From Rhizosphaericola sp047606825 (GTDB lineage Bacteria; Bacteroidota; Bacteroidia; Chitinophagales; Chitinophagaceae): a stretch of 7,750 bases of DNA. Under the pieces are notes generated by a model. The model did no database searches and was not told the origin of the DNA. It saw only the letters and a list, made by a program, of their open reading frames with translations. The stretch covers positions 1-7,750 of the forward strand of contig JASGDY010000063.1 of assembly GCA_047606825.1 (NCBI GenBank), written 5' to 3'. The first letter of the stretch is position 1, and each line of letters begins with the position of its first letter. Position numbers and translations under genes: made by a program. This document shows positions 1-6,392 of this stretch, one piece after another.

Positions 1-41
1 CTTTTAGTTTCCTGGCTTTGTTTTGTACCTCGTTTTATCAT
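1..41 (-). other. Possible 5' end of a minus-strand gene leaving the left edge
   Basis: Reading leftwards from an ATG at 41-39, the minus strand stays open to the edge for only 13 codons (reads MIKRGTKQSQETK). A -7-like box lies just 4 bases upstream, so this would be a nearly leaderless start, which weakens the case. The stretch is too short to assign a family. The plus strand here is closed by stops in the frame of the downstream methyltransferase. The alternative is plain intergenic DNA. Confidence 0.2.
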
Positions 42-45
42 AACA

Positions 46-53
46 CAAAGATA
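46..53 (-). promoter_or_regulatory. Candidate Bacteroidota -7 box (minus strand)
   Basis: The minus strand reads TATCTTTG, a full match to the Bacteroidota TAnnTTTG -7 consensus. No TTTG -33 element is seen about 19 bases upstream, so the call is tentative. If real, it drives a gene to the left of the window and marks 1-73 as DNA unrelated to the methyltransferase. Confidence 0.3.
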
Positions 54-73
54 CAACTATCTTTTTAATATAG

Positions 74-1087
74 GGTTTAAATTATGCTCTTATTAATAGC
101 ACAGCAGACATCAATTCATTTCTTGACAACAACAAAGCAAAAATCCTAAAAGAAAACATACAAGAATCAAAGAAAAACTTTGATTTAGTCGGTTTTATTG
201 GAGGTCCACCTTGTCCTGACTTTTCAATAGCCGGAAAAAACAGAGGTATTGATGGCGAAAATGGGAAACTTTCAAAGACTTATATTGAGTTAATTGTTAG
301 AAATCAACCCGATTTCTTTTTATTTGAAAACGTGAAAGGACTTTACAGAACTGCAAAGCATAAAGCGTTTTTTAATGAAGTAAAACTCAAACTTATTTCA
401 AACGGATATTATTTAACTGAAAAGTTAATTAATGCAATTGAGTTTGGTGCGCCGCAAGACAGAGAAAGAATTATTTTGATTGGTTTCAAAAGAAATGTCT
501 TAACTGATTTGGGAATGGAATTAAATGGTTCGCCTTACTTAAAATCTTTTGATTGGAACGCTAAAACTTTATACAAAGCATCAGACATTTTAGCCAAAGA
601 GTGGCCAAAACAAGATTTGTTTAGTGAAAATGAATTAAAACCCATTCCAAAAGGAATAGAGAAAAAATTGACAATTCAACATTGGTTTGATAAAAATGGA
701 GTTGAAAACCACCCAAACGCACAACATTATTTTCAGCCGAGAGCAGGTTTAGTAAAGTTTCTTTCTATTCCAGAGGGAGATGATTTAAAAAAATCATACA
801 AAAGACTTCATCGTTGGAGATATTCGCCAACAGCCGCTTACGGGAATAATGAAGTGCATTTGCACCCATACAAACCAAGAAGAATTTCCGCAGCGGAAGC
901 ATTGGCAATTCAATCTTTGCCAAAGAATTTTATTATTCCAGAGCATATTTCATTATCAAATATGTTTAAGACCATAGGAAATGGCGTACCTTATCTTGCA
1001 GCAAAAGGACTTGCAGAAACGATAAGCGTATTTATTGAAAAAATTAAATCAGAAGAATTGAAATATGCGGAAATTATCAGCAAGTAA
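74..1087 (+). pseudogene. DNA (cytosine-5-)methyltransferase, N-terminally truncated
   Basis: A C5 cytosine methyltransferase of a type II restriction-modification system. Such enzymes transfer methyl from SAM to cytosine in the recognition site and protect host DNA from the partner nuclease. The open frame runs 337 codons from 74, right after an in-frame TAG at 71-73. Visible motifs, numbered from 74, are: motif IV GGPPCPDFS with catalytic Cys at about residue 47; motif VI ENV at 85-87; motif VIII QDRER at 128-132; a target-recognition stretch; motif IX-like RRISAAEALAIQSLP from about 270; and motif X IGNGVP at 301-306. Motif I (FxGxGG, SAM binding), which should lie some 30-40 or more residues before motif IV, is absent. 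No ATG exists in frame before motif IV, and the first GTG in frame (332) falls inside motif VI, so no start gives an intact enzyme. The gene is AT-rich compared with DNA to its right. Its end overlaps the endonuclease start by 23 nt. The family is very secure; inactivity is inferred. Specificity cannot be assigned. Confidence 0.85.
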
Positions 1088-2146
1088 TCTTGTAGCTTAC
1101 ATAAATCAATTAGACAAAAAACAAGTTTATAATTACGTTAATCCTAAGACAAAAGACGTAATTAGAATTGAAGGTGTTGATTTACCGGAAGGACCGATTA
1201 GAATTAAACGTTGGAATCCGTCAGACGGAGAAATCGAAACGAAAGCAAAAGTTGAAAGTATTTCAAGTGAATTAATTTGGCGTGTTGCAAACTCGTTTAA
1301 TCCTAATCAACCCATAAACATTGACAGAATTTTAGGAGCAAGTTACAATACAAGAAGTGTTTTTGAAGCCTTGTTAGCACATACACCGGAATTTTATTTC
1401 TGTTATATCCGGGACGTATTGAAAACAAAGGCGGACACACAGCCGTAAAGCACGGACACAAACATTTAATTTGGAATCCCGATGCACCACATAAACGTGG
1501 CGTATTGTCCAAAATGGAAACCGACATTGTAATTTCAGAAATTCCAGTATTAGATGCTTTTTACGACTCTCTTGTTTTGCCAGACAACTTTTCGCATAAA
1601 GGAATTGACATAGACATACAAAGACGACACGCTCAAATTCAAATAGCACTTTATTTTATTGGCAAACAGTTGAATTTCAGAACTTGGATAGCACAAAACG
1701 ACAAAGGAATTTTGTACCAAAACAAAAGAATCGGCGAATTTGACGGAGTTATTTCTTCATTAAAAGACGAGAAATTAATGACGGCTTATGACGAAGCTAT
1801 TCAAGCTGCTTTATTGATAGACTGTATTTGGTTCAAGAATGGAAAATTAATGCCCGCTGTTATGGAAGTTGAACATTCAACAGGTGTAACAAGTGGTTTG
1901 AGCAGAATGAAAAACTTCAAAGACAAGTTTCCACCTTTTCCGACAAGATACGTAATCGTTGCACCGGACGAAGACAGAGACAAAGTAATCAAAGAAGCAA
2001 ACAAGCCGCAATTCAAAGACCTTGACACAAGATATTTTACCTATTCAGCAGTAGAAGAACTTTATGCGCTTTGCCAAAGACGAAAACTTAGAGGTGTGAC
2101 AGAGGAGTTTTTAGACTGTTTTATGGAACCGATATTGAACAACTAA
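1065..2146 (+). pseudogene. Type II restriction endonuclease, frameshifted
   Basis: Two collinear open segments read as one protein if two bases are skipped. The first (1065-1448, ATG start) is convincing up to TPEFYFCY at 1404-1406. The continuation lies in another frame from 1409 (PGRIENKGGHTAVKHGHKHLIW) and runs to the TAA at 2146. The sequence TTATATCC at the break looks like a TAT with an extra AT. The repaired product is about 359 residues. Its C-terminal half has an acidic triad arranged as D252 (LIDCIW), then E267 and E269 (MEVEHST), resembling the D...ExE variant of the PD-(D/E)xK nuclease site, as in BamHI. The ATG overlaps the methyltransferase end by 23 nt, which suggests translational coupling. 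The position beside a C5 methyltransferase and the shared AT-rich composition support the endonuclease call. I do not recognise a named enzyme or recognition site. As written, the gene yields only a 127-residue N-terminal fragment, or a downstream fragment from a TTG at 1505. Confidence 0.72.
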
Positions 2147-2440
2147 AAGCCCAGCCCGTAACAACGGTTTGGCGTCAGGCGGGCTGACGTTCAACCGTGA
2201 AAGTTCCTGCGGATTTTCGCATCGGAACGCCAAGCCCTGCACCGTAAAGAGCATCCAACTGTGGCAATCCTCCATTAAAGGCTTGACGTTGAGAACCTTC
2301 GCTACGGCGCGCCTCGACCTTATCCTGCCCGTTTACAAAAAAATAATTAACGCCCCTACCACAATGTTTACCGTACCATGACGTATAGTAATGGTGCCGC
2401 GCGTACCGTGGGTAATTTTTGTACCAGACAAATACAGGTA
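2147..2440. other. Dyad-rich spacer after the restriction-modification pair
   Basis: No credible gene is seen. Base composition shifts abruptly from AT-rich to GC-richer after the endonuclease stop. Three dyads stand out: a strong hairpin at 2164-2198; a second with arms GTTCC/TGCG (2203-2211) and CGCA/GGAAC (2218-2228, two-base bulge); and a wider one with arms AACGCCAAGCC (2226-2236) and GGCTTGACGTT (2280-2290), one mismatch. The last 60 bases hold the leader of the acyloxyacyl hydrolase, including a weak -7-like stretch TAATTTTTG at 2413-2421. Possible readings are the tail of the acquired module, a recombination site, or an RNA structure. Confidence 0.4.
2164..2198 (+). terminator. Strong hairpin just past the restriction gene
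   Basis: Outer arms ACGGTT (2164-2169) and AACCGT (2193-2198) enclose inner arms CGTCAG (2173-2178) and CTGACG (2184-2189) around a five-base loop. Two G-U pairs and one mismatch join them. It starts 17 bases after the endonuclease stop, where a terminator would fit, but there is no T run, so intrinsic termination is uncertain. It may instead be part of a repeat or recombination site. Confidence 0.35.
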
Positions 2441-3619
2441 ATGAAACAATGGGTGTTACTTTTTTACTTAGGACTTTTATCGTTGGGCTGCCGTGCGCAA
2501 TACGATAAAACGAACGACTGGGTCTTGGCACTTGACGGACAATATGGTTTTGTATGGGTCCATACCGCCAAAGTAGAAAGTGTACGCGGCGCGCACCCCA
2601 CCTCGGCAACACTGTCCTTGACAAAAGCGTACGCAGACGCAAACACTTACCAGCAATGGCATTTATTCGCCAGACAGGGCTTGCAGCTTACCTACACTGA
2701 TTTCAAAAAAGAGGTATTGGGAAAGGCTTATATACTGGCATACAAACTACAACCCATCGTTCCGCTTAGTGAACACCTGAACCTCACCTTCACGGGCAAT
2801 ATCGGTGCGGCCTACCTGACCAACCCCTACAACGCCAATACCAATCCCAACAACCAAAGCTACAGCAGCAAGCTCAATGCCTACCTACGTCTTGCAGCCG
2901 GGCTGGAATACAACGTCGGCAACCATCTCGGCGTGAACTTAAGTGCGGACTACAACCATCTGTCCAACGGCGGCTCCAAGCAGCCCAACAGAGGCATCAA
3001 CTATCCGACGGCATCGCTGGGACTCCTTTACCACACCCAATCCAACCGTCTGCCGCAATATGATTACGAAAAGGACGATTCGTGGAAAGACGACAACAAC
3101 ATCAAAACAGACTTTTCCCTTTTCTTTTCGCCCAAAGATGGCTATGCCAAAATCTCCGACCCGTCACAATCATGGAACTCCGCCGCTTGGAAACCACAAC
3201 GCAAACCATTGTTCGGCGGCAATGTCCAAGTTTCCAAACAAGTGAGCGGCATCAATGCGCTCAATGTCGGTGCGGAAGCCTACTACGACGGCGCGATGGC
3301 GAGCATCAAAGAGAACCGTGGACACCAGTCCTCCAATGTGCTGGTGGGGATATTGGCCGGCAATGAATTTATCATCAACAGATTTCTTTTCAGCCAGCAA
3401 CTCGGTTGGTACCTCTATAAAAACACAAAATACCTCGACACGACTTACTACAACCAGAGTGGTCGCAGCTCTCCCTACAAAACGCCGCTGTATCAACGTT
3501 ACGGACTGCGCTACCGTTTCCTGGACAACTGGTATGCGGGATTTAACCTATTGGCGCATGGCAAGACCGCGGACTTTTTTGACATAAGGCTGACCTACCG
3601 TTTGGGAAACAAAAGGTAG
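2441..3619 (+). CDS. Acyloxyacyl hydrolase (PagL-like lipid A deacylase family), exported
   Basis: Predicted outer-membrane or periplasmic protein of 392 residues. The ATG at 2441 is chosen because MKQWVLLFYLGLLSLGCRAQ is a clean signal peptide, probably cut near A19/Q20. Cys17 gives a poor lipobox, but a lipoprotein is not excluded. An ATG at 2378 would add 21 residues ahead of the signal and is unlikely. The N-terminal half shows the PagL-type active-site region: H173-x-S175-N176 in NHLSNGG, followed by PNRGINYP (182-189). In PagL the His and Ser of this HxSN motif are catalytic and remove an ester-linked acyl chain from lipid A. A preceding GFVWVH (36-41) with a following GAHP fits Bacteroidota members of the family. 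Residues from about 205 on form a second, beta-rich region with many aromatic residues. The family is inferred from motifs; the substrate is not proven. It lies downstream of the restriction remnant but differs from it in composition. Confidence 0.82.
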   Translation: MKQWVLLFYLGLLSLGCRAQYDKTNDWVLALDGQYGFVWVHTAKVESVRGAHPTSATLSLTKAYADANTYQQWHLFARQGLQLTYTDFKKEVLGKAYILAYKLQPIVPLSEHLNLTFTGNIGAAYLTNPYNANTNPNNQSYSSKLNAYLRLAAGLEYNVGNHLGVNLSADYNHLSNGGSKQPNRGINYPTASLGLLYHTQSNRLPQYDYEKDDSWKDDNNIKTDFSLFFSPKDGYAKISDPSQSWNSAAWKPQRKPLFGGNVQVSKQVSGINALNVGAEAYYDGAMASIKENRGHQSSNVLVGILAGNEFIINRFLFSQQLGWYLYKNTKYLDTTYYNQSGRSSPYKTPLYQRYGLRYRFLDNWYAGFNLLAHGKTADFFDIRLTYRLGNKR

Positions 3620-3649
3620 AAAATGGGAAAAGCCTACACCTTCCATTTT
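3620..3649 (+). terminator. Possible weak terminator hairpin after the hydrolase
   Basis: Arms AAAATGGGAA (3620-3629) and TTCCATTTT (3641-3649) pair with one bulged G around an 11-base loop, directly after the TAG. The T run is inside the stem and is followed by CC rather than more T, so this is a weak intrinsic terminator candidate at best. Confidence 0.35.
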
Positions 3650-3699
3650 CCACGAAAAGACTAATATTGCGGTCTAATTCAAAACCAAAAAAGCCAGCC

Positions 3700-4017
3700 A
3701 TGTTGATACAAATACATCCGCTCTCCAATAGTATTTACGGTACGGTTTGCATCGTAGTCGGTATCGCATTGTTTCTGATTGTCGGACGCAGACGGTTTTA
3801 CCGAAGAAACCAGGCTGGGCTGGAAACGTACAGCAGTTATTCCTCTGCCGTTGCCAACGGCTGCCTTAACAAAAGCCTGAAACTATTGGGACTTGGTTTG
3901 CTTTTTATCGGTATCATGATTCGCTTCATGGCATGTGCACACCAAGAAATGGAACTTAAAAAACAAAAACAGGCCGAGCAACATTCAAAGGAACAGCCTC
4001 CCAAAAAGAAAAAGTAG
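3700..4017 (+). CDS. Small two-helix membrane protein, function unknown
   Basis: 105 residues. Two hydrophobic segments, about 12-29 (IYGTVCIVVGIALFLIVG) and about 61-78, are separated by a basic, polar loop containing GRRRFYRRNQAGLETYSSY. The tail (about 81-105) is highly charged, rich in Lys, Gln and Glu, and ends PKKKK. The Arg-rich loop after the first helix and the Lys-rich tail suggest a helical hairpin at the inner membrane. The ATG at 3700 is preferred over an in-frame TTG at 3667, which would add eleven polar residues. Codon use resembles the neighbours. It is 80 nt downstream of the hydrolase on the same strand and could be co-transcribed if the hairpin between them is leaky. I do not recognise a characterised family, although similar small membrane proteins with an RRRFxRR loop seem common in Bacteroidota. 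Confidence 0.65.
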   Translation: MLIQIHPLSNSIYGTVCIVVGIALFLIVGRRRFYRRNQAGLETYSSYSSAVANGCLNKSLKLLGLGLLFIGIMIRFMACAHQEMELKKQKQAEQHSKEQPPKKKK

Positions 4018-4064
4018 TAATTGAATAGTGGATTTATATTTGAACTGGTTTAAACTTCTTTCCT

Positions 4065-4100
4065 AAAACAAAGCCTAACACTAGGCTGGACTTTGTTTTT
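4065..4100. terminator. Bidirectional terminator between convergent genes
   Basis: A perfect stem AGCCTA (4072-4077) / TAGGCT (4082-4087) with an ACAC loop is flanked by AAAACAAA on the left and TTTGTTTTT on the right. On the plus strand the stem is followed within four bases by a T-rich tract, and on the minus strand by TTGTTTT. It sits between the plus-strand membrane protein (ending at 4017) and minus-strand lysS (ending at 4162), so it can serve both. Confidence 0.72.
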
Positions 4101-4118
4101 CTATCCCTTCTACAGAAT

Positions 4119-4151
4119 ATTTGAAAGTGCATTTATCTTTCATTTTCAAAT
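4119..4151 (-). terminator. AT-rich hairpin downstream of lysS
   Basis: ATTTGAAA (4119-4126) pairs with TTTCAAAT (4144-4151) around a 17-base loop, 11 bases beyond the lysS stop. There is no T run after it in the lysS direction. It may only assist the stronger bidirectional terminator further on. Confidence 0.25.
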
Positions 4152-4161
4152 CCCCAAATTA

Positions 4162-5694
4162 TCAAATTGCACTTCCTGCCGTTCTTTCCAGACGCATCTG
4201 CGGGAAAAAGAGAACATCCTGTATGGACGGCTGGTTGGTCAACAACATGACCAGACGGTCGATACCGATACCGATACCGGAAGTCGGCGGCATACCATAT
4301 TCCAACGCGCGGAGGAAATCCTGGTCGATAAACATGGCCTCGTCGTCGCCGCGTTCCAACAGGCGCGCCTGTTCCTCAAAACGTTCGCGCTGGTCGATGG
4401 GGTCGTTGAGTTCGCTGTATGCATTGGCGAGTTCCTTGCCATTGATCATCAGCTCAAAACGTTCCACCAGGCCGGGTTTGCTGCGGTGCTTTTTGGTCAG
4501 CGGACTCATCTCGACCGGATAGTCGATGATGAACGTCGGCTGGATATACATACGTTCAGAAGTTTCGCTGAAGATCTCGTCCACGAGCTTGCCTTTTCCG
4601 ATATTGTCGGGGACGGAGATATTGAGTTGTTTGCAGACCTCGCGCAGACCTGCTTCGTCCTTGTCGCTGATATCGATGTCTGTATTTTCCTTGATGGCGT
4701 CAAAAATAGCGACACGGCGGAAAGGTGCCTTGAAGCTGATGATTTTGTCGCCGACAGGCACGTCGGTCGTACCGTAAACGGCAATTGCCAAGCGTTCAAA
4801 CAACTGCTCGGTAATCTCCATCATCCAAAAATAATCTTTGTATGCCGTGTACCATTCCAATACGGTAAATTCCGGGTTGTGCGTGCGGTCCATCCCCTCG
4901 TTTCGGAAGTTTCGGCTGAACTCGTACACCCAGTCAAACCCACCGACAATCAAGCGTTTCAGGTACAGTTCATTGGCAATACGTAAGTACAGCGGAATGT
5001 CCAGCGCATTGTGGTGCGTGATGAACGGACGCGCCGCCGCGCCGCCGGGAATCGCCTGCAACACAGGCGTGTCGACTTCCAGCGCACCTTTCCCGTTCAG
5101 AAATTCGCGGATGGTATTGACGATTTTTGTTCTTTTGACAAACGCGTCTTTCGTCGCGGGATTGACAATCAGATCCACATAACGCTGGCGATAGCGGAAC
5201 TCGGGATCCGTAACCGCGTCAAACACATTGCCTTCCTCGTCACGCTTTACGACGGGCAACGGTTTCAGGGACTTTCCCAACAAAGTCAATGAATCGACGT
5301 GGATAGAAGTTTCGCCCGTATTGGTCACGAACACACGCCCTGTCACACCGATGAAATCACCCAGATCCAAGCCATGACGCACGACGTCCATCCAAAAAGA
5401 TTTGTCCTCCTCGGGGCAGAGTTCGTCGCGCTTCATGTAGAGCTGGATGATACCTTTGGAATCCTGAATCTTGATGAAAAATACTTTTCCTTTATTGTTG
5501 ATGCTCATGATACGTCCGGCGACGCACACATGGGCAAACGCATCTTGGTTTTCTTCCGAAAACGCCGATTTGATATCGGCAGAATAATGGGAGACCGGAT
5601 ACAAAGCCGCAGGATACGGGTCGTAACCCAGTTCGCGGAGCTTCTCCAGTTTTTCCCTGCGGATGACTTCTTGTTCGGATAATTGCTGACTCAT
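4162..5694 (-). CDS. lysS: Lysyl-tRNA synthetase, class II
   Basis: Cytoplasmic enzyme that activates lysine with ATP and charges tRNA-Lys. At 510 residues it is about the usual length for bacterial LysRS. Residues roughly 56-142 form the N-terminal anticodon-binding OB fold (start VAGRIMSINNKGKVFFIKIQD). Class II motif 1 lies at about 203-215 (ALEVDTPVL with its conserved Pro). Motif 2 is FRNEGMDRTHNPEFT (263-277, ATP-contacting Arg at 264), and motif 3 is GIGIGIDRLV (473-482, Arg480). EFRYRQRYVDL (165-175) and KPGLVERFELMINGKELANAYSEL are also typical of the family. The ATG at 5694 gives the standard N-terminal helix and sits about 30 bases below a -7 promoter box. The gene looks intact and is presumably essential. 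It is transcribed towards the membrane-protein gene, with a shared terminator between them. Confidence 0.97.
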   Translation of the reverse strand: MSQQLSEQEVIRREKLEKLRELGYDPYPAALYPVSHYSADIKSAFSEENQDAFAHVCVAGRIMSINNKGKVFFIKIQDSKGIIQLYMKRDELCPEEDKSFWMDVVRHGLDLGDFIGVTGRVFVTNTGETSIHVDSLTLLGKSLKPLPVVKRDEEGNVFDAVTDPEFRYRQRYVDLIVNPATKDAFVKRTKIVNTIREFLNGKGALEVDTPVLQAIPGGAAARPFITHHNALDIPLYLRIANELYLKRLIVGGFDWVYEFSRNFRNEGMDRTHNPEFTVLEWYTAYKDYFWMMEITEQLFERLAIAVYGTTDVPVGDKIISFKAPFRRVAIFDAIKENTDIDISDKDEAGLREVCKQLNISVPDNIGKGKLVDEIFSETSERMYIQPTFIIDYPVEMSPLTKKHRSKPGLVERFELMINGKELANAYSELNDPIDQRERFEEQARLLERGDDEAMFIDQDFLRALEYGMPPTSGIGIGIDRLVMLLTNQPSIQDVLFFPQMRLERTAGSAI

Positions 5695-5723
5695 TATCTT
5701 ACGTATGGATGATTTTAGGAGCG

Positions 5724-5731
5724 CAAAAGTA
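5724..5731 (-). promoter_or_regulatory. lysS promoter -7 box
   Basis: The minus strand reads TACTTTTG, an exact match to the Bacteroidota TAnnTTTG -7 element, 29 bases upstream of the lysS ATG. Transcription would start a few bases downstream, giving a leader of about 20 bases. No good TTTG -33 element is seen at 19 bases upstream, so the -33 half is weak or absent. Confidence 0.6.
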
Positions 5732-5795
5732 CAGAATTATGCAAAAGGTAAGGTAAAAGTAAAAAGGTAAAAACAAAAAGTACCCAGCCCCTAGG

Positions 5796-5922
5796 GCAAA
5801 CGCATCTAAACTTTCCAATTGTGGAAAAACATTATGAATGCGCTGAACCGTTCGGCTACGGCTGCGGAATCGTTTCTTGCTGGGTGTTGAAACTATATTA
5901 GGCACCCAACTGCTCCGCAAAA
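5796..5922 (+). repeat. Dispersed repeat, copy 1 (left end of the MITE-like element)
   Basis: Aligns without gaps over 127 bases to 7624-7750, with about 15 differences (roughly 88% identity). Best-conserved blocks are the terminal 15 bases, ATGAATGCGCTGAACCGTTC near the middle, and CCAACTGCTCCGCA near the end. A small stem TTTCCA/TGGAAA sits just inside the terminus; copy 2 keeps a shorter version of it. Confidence 0.85.
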
Positions 5923-6185
5923 ACACCGCCCCCTACCTCACTTCCGCTGTCGGAAGGCGAGCTCCGAGAGTTCAAACCTGCGTTTATTTTTTCAAGAGAG
6001 AACGCCATAGACCTTCTCAATACACCAATGTCCCCGTCCGCAAACAGCGAAAAGGAGCGTTGGCGCGGGAGGTGTTTCCGGCGCGGTTTGAAACAACTAC
6101 AAAGCTGCAACAGCCGCCGGAAATGTTCCGAAGCGTCAACCCGACTGGCGCGCAGCACTCGCCTTTTGCGGACTTGACATTTTTG

Positions 6186-6214
6186 CCACTTTTTTTTGTC
6201 AAGAAAAAAAGTGG
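6186..6214. repeat. Long A/T hairpin near the right end of the MITE-like element
   Basis: CCAC plus a run of T (6186-6197) pairs with a run of A plus GTGG (6204-6214), giving an 11-bp stem around a six-base loop. It could act as a terminator on either strand or simply be part of the element's structure. It lies 22 bases inside the right terminal inverted repeat. Confidence 0.55.
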
Positions 6215-6251
6215 GACAGATGATTGGTGGAGATGATTTAGATGCGTTTGC

Positions 6252-6392
6252 ACTGACCAAACCCCTAACATCAATGTTCCAAAAAGCACTTCTATCGGGC
6301 AAGCAGATTTCAGCAGATAGCCGGTATATCTACCATGACCGTTGGGCTCTAATGTTGCTCTTCGGAGCTTGCGGCGCGGACGAGCAAACTGG
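6252..6392. other. Intergenic stretch between the MITE-like element and the phosphoesterase
   Basis: No gene or clear promoter is seen. A six-base inverted repeat TTGCTC (6355-6360) / GAGCAA (6382-6387) lies just beyond the phosphoesterase stop but has a 21-base loop and no T run, so it is a poor terminator. Confidence 0.4.

Larger units (their letters stand above)
5796..6251. mobile_element. MITE-like element with 15-bp perfect terminal inverted repeats
   Basis: The left end GCAAACGCATCTAAA (5796-5810) is the exact reverse complement of the right end TTTAGATGCGTTTGC (6237-6251). The 456 bp between them contain no credible gene: open stretches on both strands are low in recognisable protein features, and the minus frame that is open through the left end acquires a stop in the second copy. 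A second copy of the left 127 bases occurs at 7624-7750, which shows that this is a dispersed repeat. CCCCTA occurs 2 bases left (5788-5793) and 10 bases right (6262-6267) of the element, a possible target duplication if the true ends lie slightly outside. It is internally rich in small dyads. This fits a non-autonomous element moved by a transposase elsewhere; an alternative is a structured repeat of another kind. It lies upstream of lysS and downstream of the phosphoesterase gene. Confidence 0.6.

Noticed and set aside
1398..1412. Programmed ribosomal frameshift in the endonuclease
   Set aside because: There is no slippery heptamer or shift-prone codon pair at the break, and a 2-base slip of TAT to TATAT explains it more simply.
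2155..2345. Integron attC site or gene-cassette boundary
   Set aside because: Dyads are present, but I could not find a convincing pair of RYYYAAC and GTTRRRY core sites at the expected ends, and no integrase is in view. It is kept only as an open question in the findings.
2378..2440. Upstream ATG for the acyloxyacyl hydrolase
   Set aside because: It would place 21 polar residues before a clear signal peptide; the ATG at 2441 begins exactly at the signal.
2175..2642. Minus-strand open frame over the spacer and the start of the hydrolase
   Set aside because: It overlaps the signal-peptide region of the hydrolase antisense and spans the dyad-rich spacer, with no family features.
4035..4042. 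TATATTTG on the plus strand, matching the -7 consensus
   Set aside because: There is no plus-strand gene downstream; the site sits between convergent genes just before their terminator, so it is most likely a chance match in AT-rich DNA.
4093..4986. Long plus-strand open frame (297 codons) opposite lysS
   Set aside because: It lies entirely over and antisense to the strongly supported lysS and shows no protein family features. It is a shadow of a GC-rich, codon-biased gene.
5898..6302. 134-codon minus-strand open frame within the MITE-like element
   Set aside because: It crosses the element's right end, begins outside it, is rich in Ser and Arg with no domain pattern, and overlaps inverted repeats and an A/T hairpin. 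It is treated as chance.
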